From: Blastocystis sp. Blastoise
Taxonomy: Eukaryota; Sar; Bigyra; Opalinata; Blastocystidae
Direction: 5' to 3'
DNA: 64,000 nucleotides
Assembly: GCA_039096225.1 (NCBI GenBank)
Contig: JBBPEB010000017.1
Span: 483,501-547,500 of the forward strand
The translations under genes and the position numbers were made by a program. The notes under the pieces are model-generated. The model was not told where the DNA came from and made no database searches. It saw only the letters and a program-made list of their open reading frames with translations. Of the stretch, positions 1-13,545 are shown piece after piece; the first letter of the stretch is position 1, and each line of letters begins with the position of its first letter.

Positions 1-253
1 GGAAAATTTTATTTTTATATAATTTAATGATTGTCGAGTTTAATATGAAGAAGAAAAAGATATTAAATCGGTATGTACATCGTTGAGTGCTTATTAAGAT
101 TATTAGCATTTAATTTTAAAGATAAAAAACATAACAGAAAAGAAAATGAGTTAATGTATAAACGTTTATATATATGAAATGATAAGAATAATACAGTTGC
201 TATTACAAATAAAAAAAAATGAAAAGAATAAATACTAGATAAAGAGAGAGTAT

Positions 254-526
254 TTAATCTCTCTTTAAATTAAATATTTCTGTTTGAACACCATCTTTAT
301 TTAAAATACAAATTTCTACACTATCACCAACAGCAATATGTCTTTAAGTATATATAAAAAATAATTTTAAAATATATATTTATAATAAAATAATATAGAA
401 TAGTATATTATATATATATAGTTTATATATACTTCACCTGCTAAAGTAAATGATTCTTTAATTAAATTCATACTTTCTTCAAAAGAAAGAGGAACGACAG
501 GTTCATTACGATTCTTCTTAGGAATC

Positions 527-562
<36 letters not shown>

Positions 563-1686
563 TCAAATAAATAATATATACTATTCTAAATACATATATA
601 TAGAGTATGAAATATGAATAATATAGATATAATTATAAATGAATAAAATGATTAAAATATAGGTTACAAGTTAATTATTGAATACTTTAAAAACATATAA
701 TTCAATAAGAAAAAATAATAATAATATAATAATATAATAATATAATAATAATAAATATAAAAATATAATAATATAATAATATAATAAAATTTTATAATAT
801 ACGCAACTATCTAAAAGAGGAATAATAAGATTTTGGCCTTCACCCTGAACGCTATATACTAATGTTTCAAAACTACCGACAGCATCATAACTATAAATAG
901 CTCCATGGCCTATAATATATATATATATAGAAATATAGTATATATAGAGAATAGTAAAAAGATTAATATATATATATAGAGAATATTAAAAAGATTAAAA
1001 ATATATATATAGAGAATATAAAAAAGATTTTTTAAAAATTAAAAAGATTAAAAATATATATATAGAGAATATTAAAAAGATTTTTAAAAAATTAAAAAGA
1101 TTAAAAATATATATAGAAAACATTAAAAAAACTATAAAGATCAAAAAATACAAACAAACAAACATACCTTCATTATCTAGGCCAGCAATAATATTGAATG
1201 TATAATAAGGGAACATTCTTCTTCCATATAAAGTAGTTGACAATAAACTAGCAAGAGCAGGAGTAGAAATAACTTCATTGTGATCAAATTTATATCTATA
1301 TATCATAAGAATTACAAGGTAATATAATTTTTATAAATTAATATTTTATTACAAGTAGCAATCTATTTATATATACTGTTTAATATGATAATCAAGAACT
1401 TTTTGTAAAGTAATTGTATCTGTGAAACAGCCACCAGAACCCATAATACACTTATTTGTTAACTGGTGAAGTTTAGATACCTTTCTCGATAAGATATCAT
1501 AACTTTGAATAAGTCTAGTATCAGCAGCAATGATAACATAATCATCTCCAGCAATAGCAACAACAGTACCTCCATTATTATCATAAGGACTCCAATCGTT
1601 ATCAGCCTTTTTAGTTCCAGCTTGTTTTGCTCTATGTACTATATATAAATACTTCTTTTAAAAGTATACATGACAGAATTTTGCAT
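254..1686 (-). CDS. PSMB1: 20S proteasome subunit beta type-1 (beta-6), six-exon model
   Basis: This encodes a structural beta subunit of the 20S proteasome core of cytosol and nucleus. Likely exons, in transcript order, are 1653-1686, 1376-1638, 1168-1295, 803-910, 433-525 and 254 to about 340. Family hallmarks are [13 protein letters not shown] near the N-terminus, the [15 protein letters not shown] stretch, [23 protein letters not shown] and the C-terminal pattern [14 protein letters not shown] ending in LKRD. As in eukaryotic beta-6 subunits, I see no processed threonine active site, so it is probably a non-catalytic ring member. Two splice points are uncertain. The first intron would be only 14 nt (1639-1652). 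The last intron leaves a 2-nt frame discrepancy between the AGE codons and the RHIAVGD codons. Identity is secure; the extreme N-terminus is not. Confidence 0.9.
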
Positions 1687-2240
1687 TTTCTATATTAAAT
1701 GAGAAATAAAATTGATTTTTATACTATATAGAAAAAAAGAAGCAAATAGAAAAAGAGAGTCGAAGATTAATTCTTATCTGAAACTCATAAAAACAAAATA
1801 AATACGGGAATTCTGCAGAAAGACTTTTTCTTAAATAACTCCTATTTAAATGCTGAATTTCATCTTATTTTTTATTTGTTTTACTTGAAATGATAGTAGA
1901 TACATGTTTGAACGAAATAAAATTATTTAAAGAATCAAAATATTAAGGATGAGTTTTTTTTTCGTGTTAAGATCGATTTGTTGTTCTACATATGATTATG
2001 TTGTCTATTGAAAGTATTATATGCTGAAGAACTCATATTTTTTTATCATATATAAAAAATATGTTGAATAAAATATATAATTAGGAGAATATATGATAAG
2101 AGAAAGCTGAGAATCAGGTTATTCTACAATATATATTCTGTAATTTTGAATTTATATATAAACATGGAATATATGCTGAAATAATAATAGAGTTAAGAAT
2201 TAGAAAGCAAAACAAGACAAAGAGTTAAGGAAATAAACCG
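1687..2240. other. Intergenic, no gene seen
   Basis: AT-rich spacer between two minus-strand genes. It should hold the promoter of the proteasome gene and the 3' end of the upstream Asn-rich gene. I see no conserved RNA, repeat array or credible ORF. Confidence 0.5.
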
Positions 2241-4428
<2,188 letters not shown>

Positions 4429-4585
4429 GTTGACAATTGAGAACAGCAGAAAAGATTTTTATTTAAATATTACAACACAAATATCAAAATTATAAATAAT
4501 AAAAAATGGAAATGATTGCAAACAAAAGAAACATTAGAAAATTATTTCCAGGTTCTCTTTTCTATTTTATTTTGCTTTCTGTTTC

Positions 4586-5580
4586 ATGAGTGATTCTATT
4601 AACCTTACAACCCAATTTATCAGGTATCTTTTGATGTTTTACAGTTGGTCTACTAATTTCTTAGTGAAGAATATTCTGTGTATGTAGCAAAAGATGATTT
4701 TCGTTTCTCTGCTGGCCATTTTATGGCTTTTAAAGGATTCAGAGAACCTCTTCATGGTCACAATTACACGGTTTCTGTGTCCTTAAAAGGTCCAGTCTAT
4801 TCTGATGGTTATGTTCTTGATTTTGGTGATGTCAAATCCATTACTCGTCGTATGTGCAAACAATTCAACCAACACTTCCTTGTTCCTATGAAAAGTGATG
4901 TTTTGAAAATCAATGTTACAGAAAAACAAGTAGAGATAACAACTGAAGATGATTCTTTCTTCTCGTATCTATTGTTTAGTATTCTTTTTTAAATGTTTTA
5001 TTCGTTATTGTTAAAGCTATTTCTATAAATGTGTATCTATTTTGTTTCTCTAGTTTCCCCTTAGTAGATTGTGTTCTTTTACCAATTATTCATACATCTG
5101 CTGAAGAAATGGCTAAATATCTTGTAATCATTTTTAAAAATTTTTATTATTAATATTTGATATCTATTTTATATTAAATTCTTCTAAAAATTCTATTCTA
5201 CATATATCTTTTTATTATATTATATATATATATATATTCTATACTATTCTACATATATTCTATAAATATTTTATATTTATTCTATAAATTATTTATATTT
5301 ATTCTCTAACTATCTATATATAACTTTTTCTAGTGTGACTTATTCTTAAAAGAACTTGGTGAAGAAACTATTAAAGTATATGGATGAACTATAGAATACT
5401 AAAAATATATATATAGAAAAGACATATTCAAGAAATTGATATTAGTGTTTCTGAAATCACAAACCAAACCGCCAAGTAAATATATATTCATTTTTTATTT
5501 ATTTATTATTATTTTTTATTTATTTATCATTATTTTACATATTACCTTTATATAGTTACCATCGTGTTATTCAACAGTAA
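4586..5580 (+). CDS. 6-pyruvoyl-tetrahydropterin synthase family protein
   Basis: Six exons: 4586-4623, 4665-4964, 5054-5123, 5334-5375, 5417-5475 and 5556-5580. The start is MSDSINLTTQF, which a 41-nt intron joins in frame to the conserved domain. Zinc-binding histidines of the PTPS fold are visible as SAGH, followed by HGHNY about 18 residues later. The barrel ends with HTSAEEMAKYL, containing the family's His/Glu pair, and a strand reading IDISVSE. Classical members convert dihydroneopterin triphosphate to 6-pyruvoyl-tetrahydropterin for biopterin synthesis. Relatives (QueD, PTPS-III) act on other pterins or in deazaguanine synthesis. I do not see the usual catalytic Cys context, so the exact reaction is open. 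The last small exon follows from the TANYHRVIQQ ending; stopping earlier at 5479 is possible. Confidence 0.82.
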
Positions 5581-6174
5581 ATATTCATTTGATTTGAAAA
5601 ATTAAAAATTCATTTTTGGTTGACTTTTTAACAATTATATTTATTTTTTTCAAGATTTAATAAAAGTGTGCTCCAAAAAGTCCATATAAATTCATTTAGT
5701 TTGTATTTTTGTGACAACTACAAACGTATTCACTAAATATATGATTCAAATTATCCATTAAAAGGAAGTTAAGTTATAATTGTTTTATTTTGATAGAAAA
5801 AATTATTTCTCTGGAATATGGAGACGATTTTGGGGCAGTTCTCTAGAGTAATCAAGATTCTAAATATCAATAAAATCAAATAAAAACATTCTCCATAATA
5901 AAGTTCATCATTTCTTTCTTCAATTATTATTTTTAATTTCTCTTCTAAAACATGCGAAGGTATATATCATGTTTATATATAAGAACAATTGATTTCAAGT
6001 GAGTTCATGGAGTTTTTAAATAAACGAAAAAAATGAGTATCATTTCTACACCATTAATCTACTGCCATTTTGTTCTTTTATCCGCGGGTATTTACGTTGA
6101 TTTTAGGCAACCATTCTTTTACTAAGTATAAATAAGTTATTTTCTTTTCTTTTGCATTCATTGAATAATCAAAC
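5581..6174. other. Intergenic, TFIIS upstream region
   Basis: No gene seen. It contains one CCGCGG site (6082-6087), about 90 bp before the TFIIS start codon. This is the only clearly intergenic copy of the hexamer in the window and could be a promoter element. The rest is AT-rich spacer. Confidence 0.4.
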
Positions 6175-6979
6175 ATGAGTGATATTCCTGCTTTGAAGAA
6201 GGATCTTATCAAATCTGTGAATCAAGAAGATTTTGATAGAATTGAACAAATACTTCGTGAACTTGAGAAGATTGAGATCACATTTGATACCCTAAAAGAA
6301 ACTGGTATTGGAAAAACTTTATCGAGTATCAAGAAACAAAAATCGACTATTCTTCAAAAGAAAGAAGGTCTTACAGATAAATTTATGTATGTTAGATATC
6401 TAACTTAGATTAATAAATCTACTGTTGATATTTATTAAACTTTTGGAAAAATGGAAGAAAACCGTTGCGTCTGACCTTCATGGCGTATATATAAATTAAT
6501 TATTATTATTATAAACTAAGATAATTGAAACTATATATATTATTATTGAAATTTATATAAATTAATTTTGAAATTTCATAGCATTTAAGTCCTTCTGCGT
6601 CTGATTGTGTTTCTACCCCTAAAGCAGATACTCCTAAAGCAGATACTCCTAAAGCTGAAACACCTAAAGCTGAAACACCTAAAGAAAATGAAAATGGGAC
6701 TGTTACTTATAATCCTGAAGAAGCAACTGCTCTTATCAAACAAAAGTAAGCAATATTCAGAATGCAATGATTTTATGTGTAGTTGTTCTTTATAGCTGTT
6801 TTGGAATACATTTTTTAGTTTATCATTTTTATTTTTTTTTTTATTTTTTATAGATTTTTTTTTGTTTTTTTTATCTATAATATATATATAGATTATTGCT
6901 TCCTTCTTTACATGAAACATCATTAACAGTTCGTGAACTATTAATAAAATCATTTATGGATGAAATTAAAAAAGGAGAT

Positions 6980-7027
<48 letters not shown>

Positions 7028-7938
7028 TTTGGGGACATTTATAAGAGAGAATATATATGTAATGTTTAATTTTTTTTATAATATATATATGTAGATTCAA
7101 AGTATAGTATTATCTATATCCGAATTGGAAGAAGCATTGTTAACTCATTATAACTGTACAAATATACCTATGACAGATGAATGCCTTAGTCAATTCCGTA
7201 ATATAAAATTTAATTTACGACAAAATGAAAAGTTGCGTCATCGTTATATGAATGGTCAATTAACAGCAAAAGAACTCGTCACAATGACGAGTGATGATAT
7301 GAAAACAGATGAACAAAAAGAAGAAGTATATATATATATAATTTTATAACTATTTTTTTATAAATGTTTTTTAAAGTATTATTTGAATAGCTTTTAAATA
7401 TAATATAATATAATATAATATAATATAATATAATATAATATAATATAATAATATATATAGGAAGCTCGTTCAGCTAGTATAATGTTTGAATCCAAGCGAA
7501 TGGACTGGGCCAAAGCACATCGTAAGGAGATTTTAGAACAAGCAGGGCTTAGTGGAGTCGATGGTACTTTCAAAGTATATATATATATATATTCATAACT
7601 TTTATATTTTTATTTTCTTCATAACCATATATATAAGTATTTATATATATATTTTTATATCTATGAATATAATATATATTTTCTAAATTATATTTATAAA
7701 TCATCATGATATACTTTCTCTATATACTATAATATTACTCACTATATATATACTATAATATTACTCTATATACTATAATAGTACTCTATATACTATAATA
7801 TTACTCTATATGTATATATATATATAGTGTCCTCGATGTAAGTCTAAGAATACTTCTTATTTTGAGAAACAGACACGTAGTGCTGATGAACCTATGACTG
7901 TATTTGTATGCTGTGAAGATTGCGGAAAACGATGGAGA

Positions 7939-7944
<6 letters not shown>
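6175..7944 (+). CDS. TFIIS: Transcription elongation factor S-II (TFIIS)
   Basis: TFIIS rescues backtracked RNA polymerase II by stimulating cleavage of the nascent RNA. The domain order is canonical: an N-terminal LW/TFIIS-N helical bundle ([11 protein letters not shown], then KLLEKWKK); a linker with a tandem [10 protein letters not shown] repeat; the central domain ([10 protein letters not shown] through [24 protein letters not shown]); and a C-terminal zinc ribbon with CPRC and CCEDC cysteine pairs. Between the pairs lies the invariant catalytic-loop motif RSADEP. Exons are 6175-6386, 6409-6484, 6582-6745, 6892-6985, 7095-7325, 7461-7574 and 7828-7944. The junction after exon 1 is odd: the only open GT-AG path uses a 22-nt intron and inserts about 11 hydrophobic residues not expected in the LW domain. 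Confidence 0.93.
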
Positions 7945-7997
<53 letters not shown>

Positions 7998-8385
7998 TAA
8001 AAGAAATTAAAAAAATAAAAATATTTCTATTTAATGAAATAAATCAAAATTAAATTATATAATTTATTGTTTTTTAAATGTATACAATAGTGTAACATAT
8101 TTTTTATGCATATTATTTAATGTATATATAATTTTTATCCTAGATTATGAATACTCTAAAACATAGTTAAACAAAACACTATATGAAAACAGTGATATAT
8201 AATATATATATAATATAAAACAATGAACCATATAAGTTTGTATACACTCTGTACAAGATATAGATGATATAATTATTAATATATATAAGATAAAAATAAT
8301 TATTTAATAATATATAGCAATATAAATAAATATAATCATATACTATAATATATGTTTTACATATGTGATAATGTAAATAAATATA
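7945..8385. other. Convergent intergenic region with TA microsatellite
   Basis: This lies between the ends of the convergent TFIIS and TLDc genes. It begins with a (TA)n tract at about 7945-7993 directly after the TFIIS stop codon. Nothing else was recognised. Confidence 0.5.
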
Positions 8386-10873
8386 TTATACTATTTTATC
8401 TCTTCCCCATACTTCATAATCATATACCAAGAATCCATTTCTACTACCACAAGAGTCTGTATTTACGAATAAAGAAGACCCATAAGGTGTATTCTTATGT
8501 GTATATGAAGTAGCATTTGTATATGAAAATACATATTGACATTTATCTTCTATATAAATATCACAAGATATACACAATGACTTCTTTTCCCCTCCAAAAA
8601 TAGGTCCACATGATTTATGATTAACAATACCACAACCATTACCATTATGTTTATATTGAGTAGGAGGAATACCATGTTCATTCCTTAATGTAAATAGAAA
8701 TTCTTTTGAAAGAGATTTTCTTCCTATATAGATAAATATATTATTGTGTTAAAAATAAATAGTTCTGGAAAGAAAGATCACTATTATTTAATAAAATAAG
8801 AATACACTATGAAAAATACAATTAAATGTAGCATAAAATATAATATATACAAAGAAAAGAATAATAATATTGACAATATAGTTATTAATAAATAGAATAA
8901 ACCAATATAAATATATAAAACTACTTACTAAAGATATTTGACGATTTCCAATATTGATCTGTATACCCTCCAAAAATACTTATTTGTCCACTAGTACTAA
9001 TATACTTAATAATTACTACAGTTTCTCCTTTGTTATCACAGTTCTCATGGAATAATAACGAAGAATATGAAGAATCACTAGCTCTATATATATATATAAA
9101 GAGATAACAAATATTTTTGTCACAAGTAGTTTTATATAAATGAATAAAACTATATTTTTATTAATGTAAATTCTATAATGTGTATATAATTCAATATTAA
9201 TTATGTATAATATACCTGTATAATAGTTTCCATTGTTTTTCATTTCCAAGCCAGTTCTCTAGTGATTTTATTTCTTCTTCTTTTAGATCTAATTTACTAT
9301 TAAAAAAGCCATTTAAAAGATATCTGTTCTTTATATTAGCAGAAGGAACAGTAATTAAAGAAGAATCGAAATCAGAAGAAGGAATATTAGAAGGAATATT
9401 AGAAGGAATATTAGAAGGAATATTAGAAGGAATATTAGAAGGAATATTAGAAGGAATATTAGAAGGAATATTAGAAGGAATATTAGAATAAATTCTAGAA
9501 GGAATATTAGAAGAATAAGAAGGAATATTAGAAGGAATATTACAAGGAATATTAAAAGGAATAGTAGAAGGAATATTAGAATAAATTCTAGAAGGAATAT
9601 TAAAAGGAATATTAGAAGGAAGATTAGAAGGAAGATTAGAAGGAATATTAGAAGGAGGAGGAGAATGTAAAGAATCTAAAGAATCTAAAGAATCTAAAGA
9701 AGGAGGAGAACGACGAATACGACGAAAAAAGAATGAAGAAGAAGGAGGAGGAGAAGAAGGAGGAGGAGAAGAAGGTATAGAATTTAGAGGAGGGATAGGA
9801 ATAGAAAGAGAAGACGAAAAAGATGAAGAAGGTGATTTGTTGTTACTACTTTTATTAGAATAATTACTTTTCACTTTCTTCTTTCCATCTTCAAACTCCT
9901 TGATAATCTGTTTATTGATTTCATTTTCTTTATTTATTTTTTCATATTTTTCTTGAAGACGCATATATCTCCAATTAAAGGAACTCATATCTTTTCCAAC
10001 ACTATTCAATTGAACTTGTAAAACATTATGTTTTTCTTCTCTATCTTTATTTGTTTTACTTGATAAATCATATTTTTTTTCCATTTCTTGTTTTTGTATT
10101 TCATATTTATTTTTATCAGATAGAAATTCATTATTGTTTTGTACTATTGTTTTTTTCTCTTTTATCAAATTATCATATTTTTCTTTCAGAGAAATATATT
10201 GCTTCTTGACTTCATTATTTAATTCACTAGTAATAGAGAGCTTATTGAAATTATTCATAAGTATTTCATCTGTATCATGTATTGAATTCATATCCGATTT
10301 AATTATATTCATATTTGTTGTTAAATCATTGGTCGTTTTTTGGACCTTATTCATCCCTTCTTTTATTAAATTGAATGATTTCGTTAGTGTCTCCGTTGTA
10401 TCAGTAATAGAAACTACTTTAGAAGTTAAATCTATCAATAATTTAAATATTTGATTACTATTAGATAATAATTGTTCACATTTATCATAAAGACCTTTCG
10501 AACCATTATTCCACTTATATCCATTTAATCGACTATTTATGTAATCAGGAGGAACAACATTCATTCTTTGAAAATCTTCTACTAATTCTTCAATTTCTTC
10601 TTTCGACTTCATATCAATATTTATATGCTCCCCTTTCATATGAGAGATAATCAACTCAAGATTTCGATCTGGAAATCCTGTATAGAACTCCATTCTGTTG
10701 CCATCGTCACCTTTTAACCATGTTTCATAAAAGTAACTATCAGGAAACATAACTAATCTTTCCTTAGAGATTGAACAGTGTATGTTTCGATTATCGCCAT
10801 GAAATGTAACCATTCCACGTTCAGCTAACTTCATTGTTTCTAATTCATATTCTTTTGGTAGATTACGCGGCAT
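8386..10873 (-). CDS. BTB-like / coiled-coil / SNIP-repeat / TLDc protein
   Basis: Three exons: 9216-10873, 8929-9083 and 8386-8723. The start is MPRNLPKEYE; an upstream in-frame GTG is not used. The first ~110 residues resemble a KCTD/T1-type BTB domain (GMVTFHGDNRNIHCSISKE ... FYETWLKGDDGNRMEFYTGFP). A long coiled coil follows (about residues 130-330). Then comes a Ser/Pro linker with a short DSLDSLDSL run and about 20 tandem repeats of SNIP, encoded by a 12-bp minisatellite. The C-terminus is a TLDc domain (WKLLYRASDSS, FHENCDNKGETVVIIK, IFGGYTDQYW, FLFTLRNEHG, and a Gly/Cys-rich end). TLDc proteins of the OXR1/TLDC1 group act in oxidative-stress protection and V-ATPase regulation. The role of a BTB-TLDc fusion is not established here. 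Confidence 0.82.
9369..9660 (-). repeat. 12-bp coding minisatellite (SNIP repeat)
   Basis: On the plus strand, GGAATATTAGAA recurs in tandem. The minus strand reads it as repeating Ser-Asn-Ile-Pro. The copies nearest the TLDc end (9380-9480) are almost perfect. Variants SRIY, FNIP and SNLP lie further upstream, which suggests recent expansion at one end. Confidence 0.9.
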
Positions 10874-11445
10874 TTCTGATGTATACACTCTATAAAATTT
10901 ATATATATAATGTAGAGCTTATAATTATAATGATATTTTCCAAAAAAAAACGAAAAATATTAAAAAAATTTCAGTTTTTTTTTTCAGTTTTTATTATTTT
11001 TTTAAATAATTTGAGTCTGGAAATATTTTAAAAAGTAGATGATATAATTTTTAATATGCCCTATGATTGTAAAAGAGAAGAAGTGAATAATTATTATAAA
11101 ATAATAAAATTATAATTTGGATGAGTATCATTGAATAGATTTATAGATACATTATTGATCTAATATGTGTGCTTATCATGTATATTTCATAAAAATTCAA
11201 AATAAATGATTTTACTTAATAAAGTATAAATAAATAAAAAAATAATAATATAGTGAAGAAACAACCAAGAAAATATGATAATATGTGTATAACGAATTTA
11301 CAATATAGAATTTATATAGATTATAAATAAGAATATTACCAAATGAAAGAAAAAAAAAGGAATAAAAGGAACAAAAGAATATATAAATATATATTTGTAA
11401 GACTTGAAAAAAAATTATAAAGAAATAATATATAAAAATATTTAT
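10874..11445. other. Intergenic, nothing recognised
   Basis: AT-rich spacer upstream of the minus-strand BTB-TLDc gene and downstream of the Snf7-family gene. It contains poly-A/T runs near 10940-11000 but no credible coding or RNA feature. Confidence 0.4.
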
Positions 11446-12480
11446 TTAGAGTTGACTAGCAATAGCAGCAAGTTCATCATCTTCAACTGTTTGATTATTT
11501 GGTTTAGCGGCAACAGGTTTGGCGGGAGTAGCAGCAGAAGGAATAGAAGGAGCAGAAACAGCATCTTCAGCAGCCATTTCTTTAAGAAGAGCTTCATAAT
11601 CTTCATCAACATCCTATAATAGAATATTAATAGAATATAATTCAAATAATATAAATATAATAATAAATATAATTTAAATAATATAAAATAATATAAAATA
11701 ATATAAAATAGTATATATACAATTGCTTCATTACCAACACTATTATTAACAGTTTCGTTAACCATATCGAGATCCATTTTCATATTATCCATTTGGTCCA
11801 TGACTTTCTCTAATTCATCTTGATTACTATAAAATAATATGAATAATAATAAATATAAAATAAAATAAACATAATTATAAAGTAACAAACAATATATATA
11901 TAACTACATACACGCTTTGACCAGCTTCAACGGCAGTTTTAACGGCAATATATAATTGTTGTTGTTCTAGTCTGGATTCAAGGGTATCACAAGTAGATTG
12001 AAGATAATTAACTTTATTCTAAATAAATAAAATAATAAAAAATAATAAAAATTTAAAAAAGATAAAAAAACATACAAATAATCCAATTTGTTTATCAGAA
12101 AGAGTCTTCTTCTTCTTCAAGCATTGCATAGCTTCTATATATAATAAAATCAAATAATAAAATCAAGTAATCAATACCAATACACAATAATCATAATGAG
12201 AAAAAACATACGAGCTTTTAATCCCTTCTTAATGAAAGCTTTAGCCATTGTTTCTTGTCTTGTCATATCGTTAGTAATATAATCGGCCCTAAAAAAACAT
12301 TAAATTATTAATTCGAGTTATCATTATATAACGTATCTAATAAACATACTTAGCGTTGAAGGAATCTATGACTTTTTGAATCTTTTGCATTTGTTCTTGA
12401 GTAGAAGCAATCTTGTTAGTAAGTTGTTCCTCTTGACTAGGAGTTAACTTCTTTTGCTTAAAGAGATCAAGGAGACCCAT
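11446..12480 (-). CDS. ESCRT-III subunit, Snf7/CHMP family
   Basis: Snf7-family proteins polymerise on membranes for multivesicular-body sorting, cytokinesis and membrane repair. Six exons join cleanly: 12350-12480, 12212-12288, 12076-12134, 11912-12018, 11721-11826 and 11446-11613. The product starts MGLLDLFKQKKLTPSQEEQ. It has the basic helical core with KKGLKAQAMQCLKKKKTL (the alpha1/alpha2 region) and a long alpha2 (LESRLEQQQLYIAVKTAVEAG). An acidic C-terminal half follows (ELEKVMDQMDNMKMDLDMVNE ... DVDEDYEALLKEMAAED), then an Ala/Pro-rich stretch and a final acidic helix ending ELAAIASQL, which could be a MIM-like motif for Vps4. Basic N-terminus and acidic C-terminus are typical of the family. 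I cannot decide between the CHMP4/Snf7 and CHMP5/Vps60 subgroups. Confidence 0.85.
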
Positions 12481-13545
12481 TATTGAATAATTTATCAAAA
12501 AAAAATAAAGCAATAAATAAAATAAAGTATTCTTTATGTAAATACTGAAACAATTTCTTTTTTAGAAAAAACGGATTTGTAGCTTTTTCTGTACAATAAT
12601 CGCAAATAAATAACAACTTAAGCTATATATTCTATAAAAAAAATGTATGACTTTACATTTTCATTTCCTGACTGAATAAATTCTAAAAAACAAGGTTTTT
12701 CTTATCAACATGAATTGCCTTCTTTTCTAGTAAATAAACTGTATTGACTTTTTTCTTGAATATATCCAGTTTTTTCTATCTAACAATTCATGCAACTGAT
12801 GAAAATACTATAAATAAACTGAGTTGTCTAATTGTAGAAAAAACATTTTTCTTTTTTGTCGTTGATTTATATAGATTTCTATATACGCTAGCCATTTGTC
12901 TTCGTAGATAAATTCACACATAAAAATCTATGCTATTTCTTACATGAATCACTTTTTGTGAACATCCAATATTCAATATACCTTTCCTTTGATGCTCAAA
13001 CTTACTAAGTAATGTCCTAAATATAATTTCATTGTTTTTTTCATAAAAAGCACTTGACGAAGATATATTAAATGATAAATGACAATCTAGTATTTAAGAA
13101 AGCATACATTAGCAATCTATATAATCTATGAATCACTTTACTTACAGTTTGTGCTTGAGAAATTGATAATCAAACCTTAGAAATGACAAATCGTTGCTTC
13201 TGTAGTTTCTTTAATGGAGTCATTAGTTACATAATTTACATACATATCACTCTGTTAATTGAAATCAATGAGAATTTTCGATAAAATGGATAAATAAGCT
13301 TATGAAAACAAAAGAGAAAGAGGATAAAACTGGAAGTTTGTGAAAAGAGCCTATAAATAGGATTAGAAATTTCTCGAGAAATTTCTAAAGAGAGAAGAAC
13401 AATTCTTCCGATTTTAGAGTTTGTTTCTTCAAATAAGGTTTTCTTTGAGAGTTTATCACATAAATAAATATTTCTAAAGAAATATAAATTATTCTGCAAA
13501 TAGCTTATAAAAATAATACACAAACTTATTCGATTATTCTATAAA
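12481..13545. other. Intergenic between divergent Snf7 and DnaJ genes
   Basis: This is a bidirectional upstream region of about 1.07 kb. The notable element is the 26-bp perfect palindrome at 13363-13388, listed separately. Small ORFs here (for example about 13236-13523 on the minus strand) have no protein-like composition. Confidence 0.5.
13363..13388. promoter_or_regulatory. 26-bp perfect palindrome, heat-shock-element-like
   Basis: The inverted repeat is perfect over 13 bp per arm and is centred on CTCGAG. Each arm carries GAAnnTTC, the core unit bound by heat-shock factor. The two units are separated by 4 bp rather than the standard 2, so it is not an ideal element. It lies about 160 bp upstream of the start codon of an ER-type DnaJ, a class of gene often induced by heat or ER stress. 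The regulatory role is inferred from position and motif only. Confidence 0.45.

Noticed and set aside
13236-13523. 95-residue minus-strand ORF
   Set aside because: Hydrophobic, low-complexity composition, no family resemblance, and it overlaps the HSE-like palindrome region upstream of DnaJ.
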